Source of the DNA: Bdellovibrionales bacterium
Lineage (GTDB): Bacteria > Bdellovibrionota > Bdellovibrionia > Bdellovibrionales > UBA1609
Direction of reading: 5' to 3'
Assembly (NCBI GenBank): GCA_026713205.1
Contig: JAPOOY010000088.1
Location: forward strand, 1 to 6,600
Length of the DNA: 6,600 bases
The position numbers and the translations under genes are program-made. Under the pieces are notes generated by a model, which was not told the origin of the DNA, made no database searches, and was given only the letters and a program-made list of their open reading frames with translations. Positions 1 to 5,374 of this stretch are shown here, in pieces (position 1 is the first letter of the stretch; the number at the start of each line of letters is the position of its first letter).

Positions 1-219
1 CGCGGACCCGCCTATGACATGCTCCTTTCTTCCGGGGAGCAGGTCAGTATTGCCCTGTTAAGCCTGGCTCTTGAAAAAAGAGGATTAAAAACCACACCCC
101 TTTTAGGACATCAAGCAGGCATCCAAACAGATCCCCTATTTTCCAAAGCACGCATACAAACCATTGATACCTCCCGACTGTGGGAAGTTATTAAGGAGGG
201 CCGAATTCCTTTGGTCGCC

Positions 220-222
220 TGA
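220..222 (+). other. In-frame TGA at a conserved glycine codon of lysC
   Basis: The frame reads Val-Ala-TGA-Phe-Gln-Gly, where the aspartokinase family has Val-Ala-Gly-Phe-Gln-Gly. Homology is uninterrupted on both sides with no indel. TGA ends lysA and the AdoMetDC gene elsewhere in the window, so a general UGA-to-Gly code is not supported. Confidence 0.9.
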
Positions 223-244
223 TTTCAGGGAGTGACCTCTGAAA
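223..244 (+). other. Stem-loop starting directly after the lysC TGA
   Basis: TTTCAG (223-228) is fully complementary to CTGAAA (239-244). A G-U pair (229/238) and a G-C pair (230/237) can be added, giving an 8-bp stem with a 6-nt loop. It starts on the base after the stop codon. The bases also encode conserved FQGVTSE, so the hairpin may be chance. Confidence 0.45.
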
Positions 245-1038
245 ATCGTATCACCGCCCTTGGAAGAGGGGGGAGTGATCTAACGGCTGTTGCCTTGTCC
301 GTTGGTTTAAATCAGGATATGTGTGAAATTTATACAGATGTGGATGGGGTGCTTACAGGAGATCCCAGGCTTATTCCTTCCGCCAGAAAGATAAGCCAAT
401 TGGAATTTTCTGAAATGATGGAAATGGCGGCCCTTGGCTCCCAGGTTCTACAACCACGCAGTGTGGAATTGGGCGCAAAACATCAAATAAAAATTCATGT
501 TCGCCACTCCTTGAAAAAAGGGGAAGGAACCTGGATTATGAATTTGGAGGATAAAATGGAAAAATCTGTTGTTTCAGCCATAGCCCACGATCCGAATACG
601 ATCGTGATTAGAATATCCAATATTCCGGAAGAAGAAGGTTTTTTAGCTCATTTGTTCAGCCAGTTAGGTGAGGAATCCATCTCTGTGGATATTATCTCTA
701 AAACTGAAACTGTTCAGGGCCCCTCTTTAGCCTTTTCCATAAACCATGAAGATGTGCAACCAGCATTAAAAGCATTAAAAAAATTTGTAAATGAAAAGCA
801 AATCCTTGTGGTCAAAAATGTGGCTAAAATTTCAATTATCGGAGTGGGTATGGCTCATCATTCCGGTGTTGCAGGGCGGTTTTTCTCCGTATTCCATAAA
901 TTAAGTGTCCCCTTACATTTGATCACCACTTCAGAAATAAAAATCAGTGCAATTATTGATAAAAAACACTTAAAAAAAACAGCCAATCAACTGCATAAAG
1001 AATTTGAATTAACGCAAAATGAATCTCCAAAACAATAA
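232..1038 (+). CDS. lysC: Open C-terminal part of aspartokinase after the TGA (possible GTG start)
   Basis: This is the reading frame left open after the internal stop, 268 codons. It holds the second half of the amino-acid kinase domain and both ACT domains. The GTG lies nine bases after the stop codon, with AGGGA directly before it, too close for a normal ribosome binding site. Restart after the TGA is possible but not well supported. A product starting here would lack the N-terminal half of the kinase domain and should not be active alone. A gene caller would probably report this span as a gene; biologically it is a fragment of lysC, and the internal start at 556 is better. Confidence 0.4.
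   Translation: MTSENRITALGRGGSDLTAVALSVGLNQDMCEIYTDVDGVLTGDPRLIPSARKISQLEFSEMMEMAALGSQVLQPRSVELGAKHQIKIHVRHSLKKGEGTWIMNLEDKMEKSVVSAIAHDPNTIVIRISNIPEEEGFLAHLFSQLGEESISVDIISKTETVQGPSLAFSINHEDVQPALKALKKFVNEKQILVVKNVAKISIIGVGMAHHSGVAGRFFSVFHKLSVPLHLITTSEIKISAIIDKKHLKKTANQLHKEFELTQNESPKQ
556..1038 (+). CDS. lysC: Aspartokinase beta (regulatory) subunit from an internal start
   Basis: Some aspartokinases, for example Bacillus LysC and Corynebacterium Ask, are alpha2-beta2 complexes in which beta is the C-terminal part of alpha, translated from an in-frame internal start. Here an ATG at 556 is preceded by a full GGAGG at 546-550 with a 5-nt spacer. It sits just where the kinase domain ends and the ACT region begins (MEKSVVSAIAHDPN). 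The product would be 160 residues with two ACT domains, the usual beta content. ACT domains bind the feedback amino acid, usually lysine or threonine. This start is unaffected by the TGA at 220, so beta could be made even if alpha is not. The assignment rests on position and ribosome binding site only. Confidence 0.6.
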   Translation: MEKSVVSAIAHDPNTIVIRISNIPEEEGFLAHLFSQLGEESISVDIISKTETVQGPSLAFSINHEDVQPALKALKKFVNEKQILVVKNVAKISIIGVGMAHHSGVAGRFFSVFHKLSVPLHLITTSEIKISAIIDKKHLKKTANQLHKEFELTQNESPKQ

Positions 1039-1048
1039 AGGGATACAT

Positions 1049-1271
1049 ATACCAATCGTGTTTGAATTTTTCCGGCTTTTATTTAAGAGACATAGGCCCT
1101 TTATAACAGACTATAGGGGTCAAAAATGAGCACGAATTTGACACAGGCGCGGCTGAAAGTCGCACTAAAGCAAAACGTATGTTTGAATTTTTAACCCCTA
1201 TAGTTTGTTATAAAGGGTGTAAATATTTTTTCTTATAAAGAACCGGAAATTTTTAAACCGGAGGAATATAA
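1049..1271 (-). repeat. Nested-palindrome intergenic element E1 (subfamily A, inverted)
   Basis: E1 fills the whole lysC-lysA gap and is the reverse complement of E2 over nearly its full length. The outer arms, 1097-1127 and 1187-1217, match at 29 of 31 positions (CCCTTTATAACA..., TGTTATAAAGGG). The inner hairpin is GCGGCT (1149-1154), loop GAA, AGTCGC (1158-1163), with one G-U pair. An outermost layer pairs TTTTTCCGG near 1067-1075 with CCGGAAA at 1242-1248. E1 is the most diverged copy: its second inner stem layer (CACAGA/TCTGTG in E2) is degraded. No coding frame is shared with other copies, so it is non-coding. Its right end carries the lysA ribosome binding site. Confidence 0.88.
1260..1264 (+). 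promoter_or_regulatory. lysA ribosome binding site supplied by repeat E1
   Basis: GGAGG lies 7 nt before the lysA ATG. The stretch AAACCGGAGGAATATAAA matches the reverse complement of E2 (AAACCGGAGGAGTATAAA, within 2629-2646) at all but one position, so the site belongs to the repeat. It lies at the foot of the element's outer stem, so folding could affect access. Confidence 0.8.
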
Positions 1272-2534
1272 ATGTTTGAATTTCAAGATAATCACCTTTG
1301 TTTAAAACAAGGGAATCGTAGCATTAAACTGAAAGATATTGCTCAACAGGAGACAAACCCTTTTTATCTTTACGATCTGGATGGCATGAGGGACTGGTAT
1401 AAACTATTTAAAAATAGCATCCCTCCTCAAGCGGGAATATTTTATGCCATGAAAGCAAATAACAATTTTCAGGTATTAAAAGCTTTTCAGGAAGAAGGGG
1501 CCGGATTGGATGTGGTTTCCGGTGGAGAGATCGCTCTGGCAAAAAAAATGGGTTTTTCACCTGATAAAGTGATTTTTTCCGGAGTGGGAAAAAGTAAAGA
1601 GGAAATTACAATGGCCCTGCAATGGGGATTACTCCAAATCAATGTGGAAAGTCTGGAGGAATTAAAAGCCATTCATCTTATTGCTAAAAGTTTAAATCTA
1701 ACAGCCTCCATCGCCCTTCGGGTGAATCCCAATGTGGATATTGAATCCCACCCTTATATAAGAACAGGACGGGTGGATCATAAATTTGGAATAGATGAAA
1801 CTCAAATTCCTCAAATTTTGGATTTTATAAAACAAAACAGGAACACTCTTTATTTACAGGGATTAAGCCAGCACATTGGCTCACAAATTTTTGATTTAAA
1901 GTCTGTTTTAAAAGCGGCTCAAAACCTGAAATCTCTCTATAAAAACCTTCTTCAGGAAGGCTTTGCCTTAAAAACCCTGGATTTAGGAGGAGGATTGGGA
2001 GTGGATTATCACACTTTCGGTCCGGATAAAGACACTCTGTTACTTAAAAAATATGGAGAAATGCTTAAGGAATTGTTTACAGATTTTTCAAGCCATGTCC
2101 TTGTGGAGCCCGGCCGCTTCCTGACGGCCCGATTTGGTATGCTCTGTACCCGCGTGGAATATGTCAAGAAAACCCCTCATAAAAACTTTGCCATCGTAAA
2201 CAGCGGAATGCATCATTTCCTGCGACCGGCTCTTTACCAGGCTATCCACCAGATTTTTCCTCTCCAAATAAATTCTAAAAAAGAGACCTATGATGTGGTG
2301 GGAACAATATGCGAAACGGGAGACATTTTTGGAAAAAATATCACTCTTCCCACTTTAAAAGCCGGAGACTGGCTGGTTTTGGCGGATACAGGCGCCTATG
2401 GATATGTGATGTCCAACAATTACAATCTTCAGGTTCCCGTAAAGGAAATTCCTTTTTCCAAAGGGACCCGACTTGACTCTCCTTCCATCCTCTCCATGGT
2501 ATATGAAGCAAAAGAAAGCCATCAAAATAACTGA
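1272..2534 (+). CDS. lysA: Diaminopimelate decarboxylase
   Basis: This PLP enzyme of the alanine-racemase fold converts meso-DAP to L-lysine and CO2 in the cytoplasm, the last step of lysine synthesis. At 420 residues it has the usual length. Visible motifs are FYAMKANNN with the PLP lysine K61, HPYIRTG...KFGI at 160-174, HIGSQ at 201-205, the phosphate-binding LDLGGG at 236-241, EPGRF at 279-283, the catalytic Cys347 in CETGD (the DAP-decarboxylase form of this motif) and GAYGYVMSNNYN from G374. CETGD together with HPYI-TG argues for DAP rather than ornithine or arginine as substrate. The ATG has a strong GGAGG site and the N-terminus aligns with the family. It is flanked by repeats E1 and E2 in opposite orientation. 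Its stop is TGA. Confidence 0.97.
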   Translation: MFEFQDNHLCLKQGNRSIKLKDIAQQETNPFYLYDLDGMRDWYKLFKNSIPPQAGIFYAMKANNNFQVLKAFQEEGAGLDVVSGGEIALAKKMGFSPDKVIFSGVGKSKEEITMALQWGLLQINVESLEELKAIHLIAKSLNLTASIALRVNPNVDIESHPYIRTGRVDHKFGIDETQIPQILDFIKQNRNTLYLQGLSQHIGSQIFDLKSVLKAAQNLKSLYKNLLQEGFALKTLDLGGGLGVDYHTFGPDKDTLLLKKYGEMLKELFTDFSSHVLVEPGRFLTARFGMLCTRVEYVKKTPHKNFAIVNSGMHHFLRPALYQAIHQIFPLQINSKKETYDVVGTICETGDIFGKNITLPTLKAGDWLVLADTGAYGYVMSNNYNLQVPVKEIPFSKGTRLDSPSILSMVYEAKESHQNN

Positions 2535-2550
2535 AAATCGGGAAAATGCC

Positions 2551-2581
2551 GGTCTCGTTTGAATTTTGAGATTTTTACACC
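2551..2581 (+). repeat. Partial end of the intergenic element, left of E2
   Basis: CTCGTTTGAATTTTGAG followed by ATTTTTACACC resembles the left flank of E3 (TGGTTTGAATTTTGAGG) joined directly to the TTACACC that precedes the stem in E2 and E4. No stem or centre follows. It looks like the remnant of an older or internally deleted copy. Confidence 0.5.
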
Positions 2582-2850
2582 AATCGTGTTTAAAACTCAG
2601 GTTATTTTAACAACAGAAGTTGCCAGTTTATACTCCTCCGGTTTGAAAATTTCCGGTTCTTCATAAGAAAAAATGCTTACACCCTTTATAACAGACTCTA
2701 GGGGTCAAAAATTCAAACATGCGTTTTGCCACAGAGCGACTTTCAGTCGCATCTGTGTCAAATCCGAACTCATTTTTGACCCCTAGAGTCTGTTATAAAG
2801 TGCCTATGTCTCTTAAATAAAAACCGGAAAATTTCAAGCACGATCGGTAT
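2577..2850 (+). repeat. Nested-palindrome intergenic element E2 (subfamily A)
   Basis: With the short remnants beside it, E2 accounts for most of the 399-base gap between lysA and the spermidine operon. The outer arms, 2682-2712 and 2772-2802, match at 30 of 31 positions. The inner hairpin is CACAGA+GCGACT (2730-2741), loop TTC, AGTCGC (2745-2750), one bulged A, TCTGTG (2752-2757). The conserved asymmetric strands are TTCAAACATGCGTTTTGC (2712-2729) on the left and TCAAATCCGAACTCA on the right. The ends are ACCAATCGTGTTTAAAA at about 2579 and TTTCAAGCACGATCGGTAT at 2832-2850, roughly inverted. Inside the left end is TCCGGTTTGAAAATTTCCGG (2637-2656). E2 is the inverted partner of E1, with lysA between them. 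Confidence 0.9.
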
Positions 2851-2862
2851 ATTTAAATTTAT

Positions 2863-2910
2863 GCCGATTCGGTTTGAAATTTTAAGGTTTTCAAATGGAA
2901 TAATACTTCC
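2863..2910 (+). repeat. Partial element end between E2 and the AdoMetDC gene
   Basis: CGGTTTGAAATTTTAAGG, then TTTTCAAATG and AATACTTCC, lines up with the E4 left flank (CGGTTTGAAATTTGAG, TTTTTTCAGATG, AATACTTACACC). It stops just where the stem would begin. Any AdoMetDC promoter must lie in or next to it; TTGAAA (2874-2879) and AATAAT (2899-2904) are 19 nt apart, too loose to call. Confidence 0.5.
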
Positions 2911-2933
2911 TTCATGAGAAAAAATAAGGCAGA

Positions 2934-3914
2934 ATGTTTTTTCAAAATACTGAAATCGGAATAAAAGATATGAAAAAACCGAATGAAGTTCGTATATTTG
3001 AAAGCTCTGAAAAAAAATTGGAGCTTATACTTTCTGAGGAATCCCCCTCCCTTAGAACATTGCCGGAAAAATTTTGGCAGAAAGTGATCACGGCCTGTGG
3101 AGCTAATATCATTTCCTCTAAAACTTACACCTCTGTAACAGCTTATCTTTTATCAGAATCCAGCCTTTTAATCTGGGACCACAGAATGATCATGATTACC
3201 TGCGGGAAAACGGTTTTGCCCAAGGCTCTCTTAAAAGTGTTAAAAACTGTTTCCAAAGATCAACTGAATTTCCTTTTTTTTCAACGGAAAAATGAGTTTT
3301 TTCCGGAACATCAGAAAAGCTGTTTTTCAAAAGACCTTCAAATTATAAAGAAAAAAATAAAAGGAAAAGCCTGGAGATTTGGCCCCATTCATCAACATCA
3401 CTGCTCTCTTTTCTATATGGAAACAGAATCCCGTCCGAACCCCAAGGACCAAACTCTGGAAATTCTCATGTATGATTCTCAAACAATACAAGACACTTCA
3501 AAAAATTCAATGACCTCCATGAAATCACGACTGCAACAGATCTTTCCGGGCTTTGATATTCAGGATCATTATTTCACCCCTTCCGGCTACTCCTTAAATG
3601 CATTAAGAGAAGAGGAATACTATACGATCCACATCACTCCTCAGTTGCCGGTTTTTTATATCAGCTTTGAAGCCGGTTTTCAAAATCGCTCTTTCCGGGA
3701 AATTACAGATAAATTATTGCGAATCTTTCAGCCCCAAAGTTTTGATTTGATCTTTTTTTACACAATGGAACAAAATAGAGAGTTATATGATAATCCGGAC
3801 TTTTTTAAAGCATCCTGGCACCATTGTGTTTTAAACTGCGGATATGAAGTGTCTTATATGAACTTTCAAACAACAAAAACCAACCCTTCTCCGCCTCTTC
3901 CTGTAAACGACTGA
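2934..3914 (+). CDS. speD: S-adenosylmethionine decarboxylase proenzyme, eukaryotic type (class 2)
   Basis: The enzyme makes decarboxylated AdoMet, the aminopropyl donor for spermidine. It is a self-cleaving proenzyme with a pyruvoyl cofactor. The protein follows the eukaryotic two-lobed form (326 residues against 334 in human), not the short bacterial SpeD. FESSEKKLEL at 22-31 matches FEGTEKLLEV, with E23 and E26 equivalent to human Glu8 and Glu11. LSESS at 73-77 is the cleavage site (E75/S76, human 67/68). C90 in TCGKT equals Cys82. DQTLEILM at 172-179 holds the Asp174/Glu178 equivalents. S220 (GYS) and H233 (IHITP) equal Ser229 and His243. Differences: Q237 at human Glu247 and I88 at Lys80. 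The start is uncertain: ATG at 2934 (weak AAGG) or 2970, which fits the family N-terminus better. speE follows after 13 nt. Confidence 0.94.
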   Translation: MFFQNTEIGIKDMKKPNEVRIFESSEKKLELILSEESPSLRTLPEKFWQKVITACGANIISSKTYTSVTAYLLSESSLLIWDHRMIMITCGKTVLPKALLKVLKTVSKDQLNFLFFQRKNEFFPEHQKSCFSKDLQIIKKKIKGKAWRFGPIHQHHCSLFYMETESRPNPKDQTLEILMYDSQTIQDTSKNSMTSMKSRLQQIFPGFDIQDHYFTPSGYSLNALREEEYYTIHITPQLPVFYISFEAGFQNRSFREITDKLLRIFQPQSFDLIFFYTMEQNRELYDNPDFFKASWHHCVLNCGYEVSYMNFQTTKTNPSPPLPVND

Positions 3915-3927
3915 TTCAGGTGCTGTT

Positions 3928-4788
3928 ATGTTAAACAAAAAACAATGGTTTACGGAAATACATCAGGACTCTTCAGCCTTGAGTTTCAAATATAAAAAAA
4001 CCCTGTTTGAAGGAAAAAGTCCTTTTCAAACGGTTAAAATCATTGAAACCAAGTCCCACGGGAAAATGCTGATTAATGAAGATATAGTGATGACCTGTGA
4101 AAGGGATGAGTTCATCTACCATGAGATGATCGCCCATGTCCCTCTTTTTACTCATCCTCATCCAAAAAAAGCGCTCATTATAGGAGGAGGTGATGGCGGA
4201 ACGGCCCGAGAGATTTTAAAGCACAAGAAAATAAAGAACTGTGATTTGGTGGAAATTGACTCTATGGTTGTAAACGCCTGTAAAAAACATTTGAAAAGCA
4301 TTGGATCAGCTTTTAACGACCCCCGTTTGAAGATTTATTTTGAAGATGGCGCCGCTTTCATTAAAAACAAAAAAAATCATTATGATGTGATTATTGTGGA
4401 CTCGGCGGATCCCATAGGTCCCGGTAAAGTTCTGTTTGAAACCCCTTTTTACAAAAACGTATTTGAAGCTCTCAAACCGGATGGCTTGATGACAGCACAA
4501 GGAGAATCTCCCTTATATGAGCAAAAACTACAGAAAACCCTGTTGAAAACCGCTGGAAAGATATTTCCTTTGGCCGGATTTTATAATTACGGCAATTTAA
4601 CTTATCCCGGTGGAGTTTGGTCTTTTCTTTTTGCCTCTAAAAAATATCATCCTATTAAGGATTTTAAGGCTGGAAGGGTTAAAAACTCCGCTTTTTCTTT
4701 TCGTTATTACAATAAAGACATTCATCAGGCCGCTTTTTCGCAACCGGAATTTACCAAAAAAAATCTAGGGACTTTATGGAAATTATAG
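3928..4788 (+). CDS. speE: Spermidine synthase (putrescine aminopropyltransferase)
   Basis: The enzyme transfers the aminopropyl group of decarboxylated AdoMet to putrescine, giving spermidine and methylthioadenosine. Its 286 residues are family length. An N-terminal beta domain (WFTEIHQDSSALSF to about residue 60) precedes a Rossmann-like methyltransferase fold. Motifs are Q34 in PFQTV, YHEM at 64-67, GGGDGGTAREI at 86-96, VEID at 108-111 (E109 for the ribose), EDG at 139-141, and DSADPIGPG at 158-166 with the catalytic-site D158 and D161. LFETPFYKNVFEALKPDG follows. An AGGTG site lies 5 nt before the ATG, 13 nt after the AdoMetDC stop, so the two genes form an operon making the donor and using it. 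Another acceptor diamine cannot be excluded. No putrescine-forming enzyme is in the window. Its stop is TAG. Confidence 0.96.
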   Translation: MLNKKQWFTEIHQDSSALSFKYKKTLFEGKSPFQTVKIIETKSHGKMLINEDIVMTCERDEFIYHEMIAHVPLFTHPHPKKALIIGGGDGGTAREILKHKKIKNCDLVEIDSMVVNACKKHLKSIGSAFNDPRLKIYFEDGAAFIKNKKNHYDVIIVDSADPIGPGKVLFETPFYKNVFEALKPDGLMTAQGESPLYEQKLQKTLLKTAGKIFPLAGFYNYGNLTYPGGVWSFLFASKKYHPIKDFKAGRVKNSAFSFRYYNKDIHQAAFSQPEFTKKNLGTLWKL

Positions 4789-4820
4789 TATTCTCTGTGA
4801 TTTAGATTAAGCTATGTTTT

Positions 4821-5054
4821 TCTGGTTTGAATTTTGAGGGTCAGGAAGTGGAAGACTTCCTGACAAGTGAAAGAAGGATTGCACCCTCCATTAAGAGAAG
4901 AGAGGAGGCAAAAATTCAGACATGCGTTTTGCCACAGAGCGACCACTGGTCGCTACTGTGTCAAAGCCGAACTCACTTTTACCTCCTCTCTTCTCTTAAT
5001 GGAGGGCTAATTTTATGTCAGTGGAAAACCTCAAAATTTAAACCGGATCGGTAA
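4821..5054 (+). repeat. Nested-palindrome intergenic element E3 (subfamily B)
   Basis: E3 occupies most of the 313-base gap between speE and the smr gene. The outer arms, 4884-4913 and 4977-5006, match at 29 of 30 positions (CCCTCCATTAAGAGAAG..., CTTCTCTTAATGGAGGG), unrelated to the E1/E2 stem. The inner hairpin is CACAG+AGCGACCA (4933-4945), one base, TGGTCGCT (4947-4954), bulged A, CTGTG (4956-4960). The conserved strands are TTCAGACATGCGTTTTGC and TCAAAGCCGAACTCA (4961-4975). A further outer pair, CTGGTTTGAATTTTGAGG (4822-4839) and CCTCAAAATTTAAACCGG (5029-5046), matches at 16 of 18. The right end CGGATCGGTA is like that of E2. An extra hairpin sits in the left flank. Confidence 0.9.
4841..4863 (+). 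repeat. Extra 9-bp hairpin inside E3
   Basis: TCAGGAAGT (4841-4849) and ACTTCCTGA (4855-4863) form a perfect 9-bp stem with the loop GGAAG. E1, E2 and E4 lack it at this place. It lies 53 nt after the speE stop. No T-run follows, so it is not a typical intrinsic terminator. Confidence 0.75.
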
Positions 5055-5101
5055 TGTGTCTCACAAAATACTTCTTCCTGTTGAAGTTTAGGTTTTAAAA
5101 G

Positions 5102-5356
5102 ATGCCTCGCAATCGTCACAAAAAATATCCTGTATTGGATCTTCACGGATACACTACGGATGAAATTTTTAACCTGATGGATCAACATATAACAAAATAC
5201 TCTCACTCCCCTAAAGTGAAAATCATTGTGGGAAAGGGAACAGGCGCTGTAAAGAAAAAAGCTGTGGAATATTTAAAATTAGGAAACTATCCTTGGAAAT
5301 ATGAAACAATTTATGGCAAAATAAACGAAGGCTGTTTGATAGTGGAATTAAACTAA
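5102..5356 (+). CDS. Small stand-alone Smr-domain protein
   Basis: This 84-residue protein is almost entirely one Smr (small MutS-related) domain. Such domains bind or cut nucleic acids; members include the MutS2 C-terminal domain and the ribosome-rescue nuclease SmrB. The hallmarks are LDLHG at 12-16 and the glycine-rich loop VGKGTGAVKKKAVEYL at 43-58, followed by a C-terminal NEGCLIVEL strand (family form N-x-G-x-T/I-x-V-x-L). No N-terminal extension or second domain is seen, so it is shorter than SmrA or SmrB. The ATG at 5102 starts ten residues before LDLHG; the upstream site is weak (TTTAGG, about 10 nt away). It ends 18 nt before orn and probably shares its transcript. Substrate and exact activity are unknown. 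Confidence 0.85.
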   Translation: MPRNRHKKYPVLDLHGYTTDEIFNLMDQHITKYSHSPKVKIIVGKGTGAVKKKAVEYLKLGNYPWKYETIYGKINEGCLIVELN

Positions 5357-5374
5357 CCCTCAAAAGGTGAAGTC

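Larger units (their letters stand above)
1..1038 (+). pseudogene. lysC: Aspartokinase, 5'-partial, interrupted by one in-frame TGA
   Basis: Aspartate kinase phosphorylates aspartate in the first step of the lysine/DAP, threonine and methionine pathway. The window opens inside the gene; roughly 60 N-terminal codons are missing by comparison with Bacillus-type enzymes. The frame from base 1 reads YDMLLSSGEQVSIALL, a kinase-domain signature. After TGA it continues in the same frame with FQGVT, LGRGGSDLTAVAL and YTDVDGVLTGDPR, which bind substrate and nucleotide. Two ACT domains follow, roughly 580-800 and 815-1015, the second with SGVAG and TTSEIKIS. The TGA at 220-222 replaces the Gly of the family motif VAGFQG, so one G-to-T change in GGA would explain it. 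No frame shift is present and the rest looks well conserved. It could be a recent nonsense mutation, a sequencing error or a read-through site. The family call is firm; pseudogene status is not. Confidence 0.82.

Noticed and set aside
220..244. Selenocysteine insertion at the lysC TGA
   Set aside because: The family residue is glycine, not cysteine; the hairpin touches the TGA rather than being spaced as in fdhF, and the SECIS loop motif is not clear.
1219..1240. Typical intrinsic terminator after E1 (T-run at 1225-1231)
   Set aside because: The T-run is separated from the stem by about 7 bases and lies before lysA; not a standard terminator, though termination by the element is untested.
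1272..2534. Ornithine/arginine decarboxylase or carboxynorspermidine decarboxylase instead of lysA, because of the nearby spermidine genes
   Set aside because: CETGD, HPYI-TG and GAYG-MSNNYN are the DAP-decarboxylase forms of the motifs; only assay could show side activity.
4827..5054. Open frame of 75 codons through E3
   Set aside because: It runs through inverted repeats, and the conserved centre is read in a different frame than in E4; the product resembles nothing coding.
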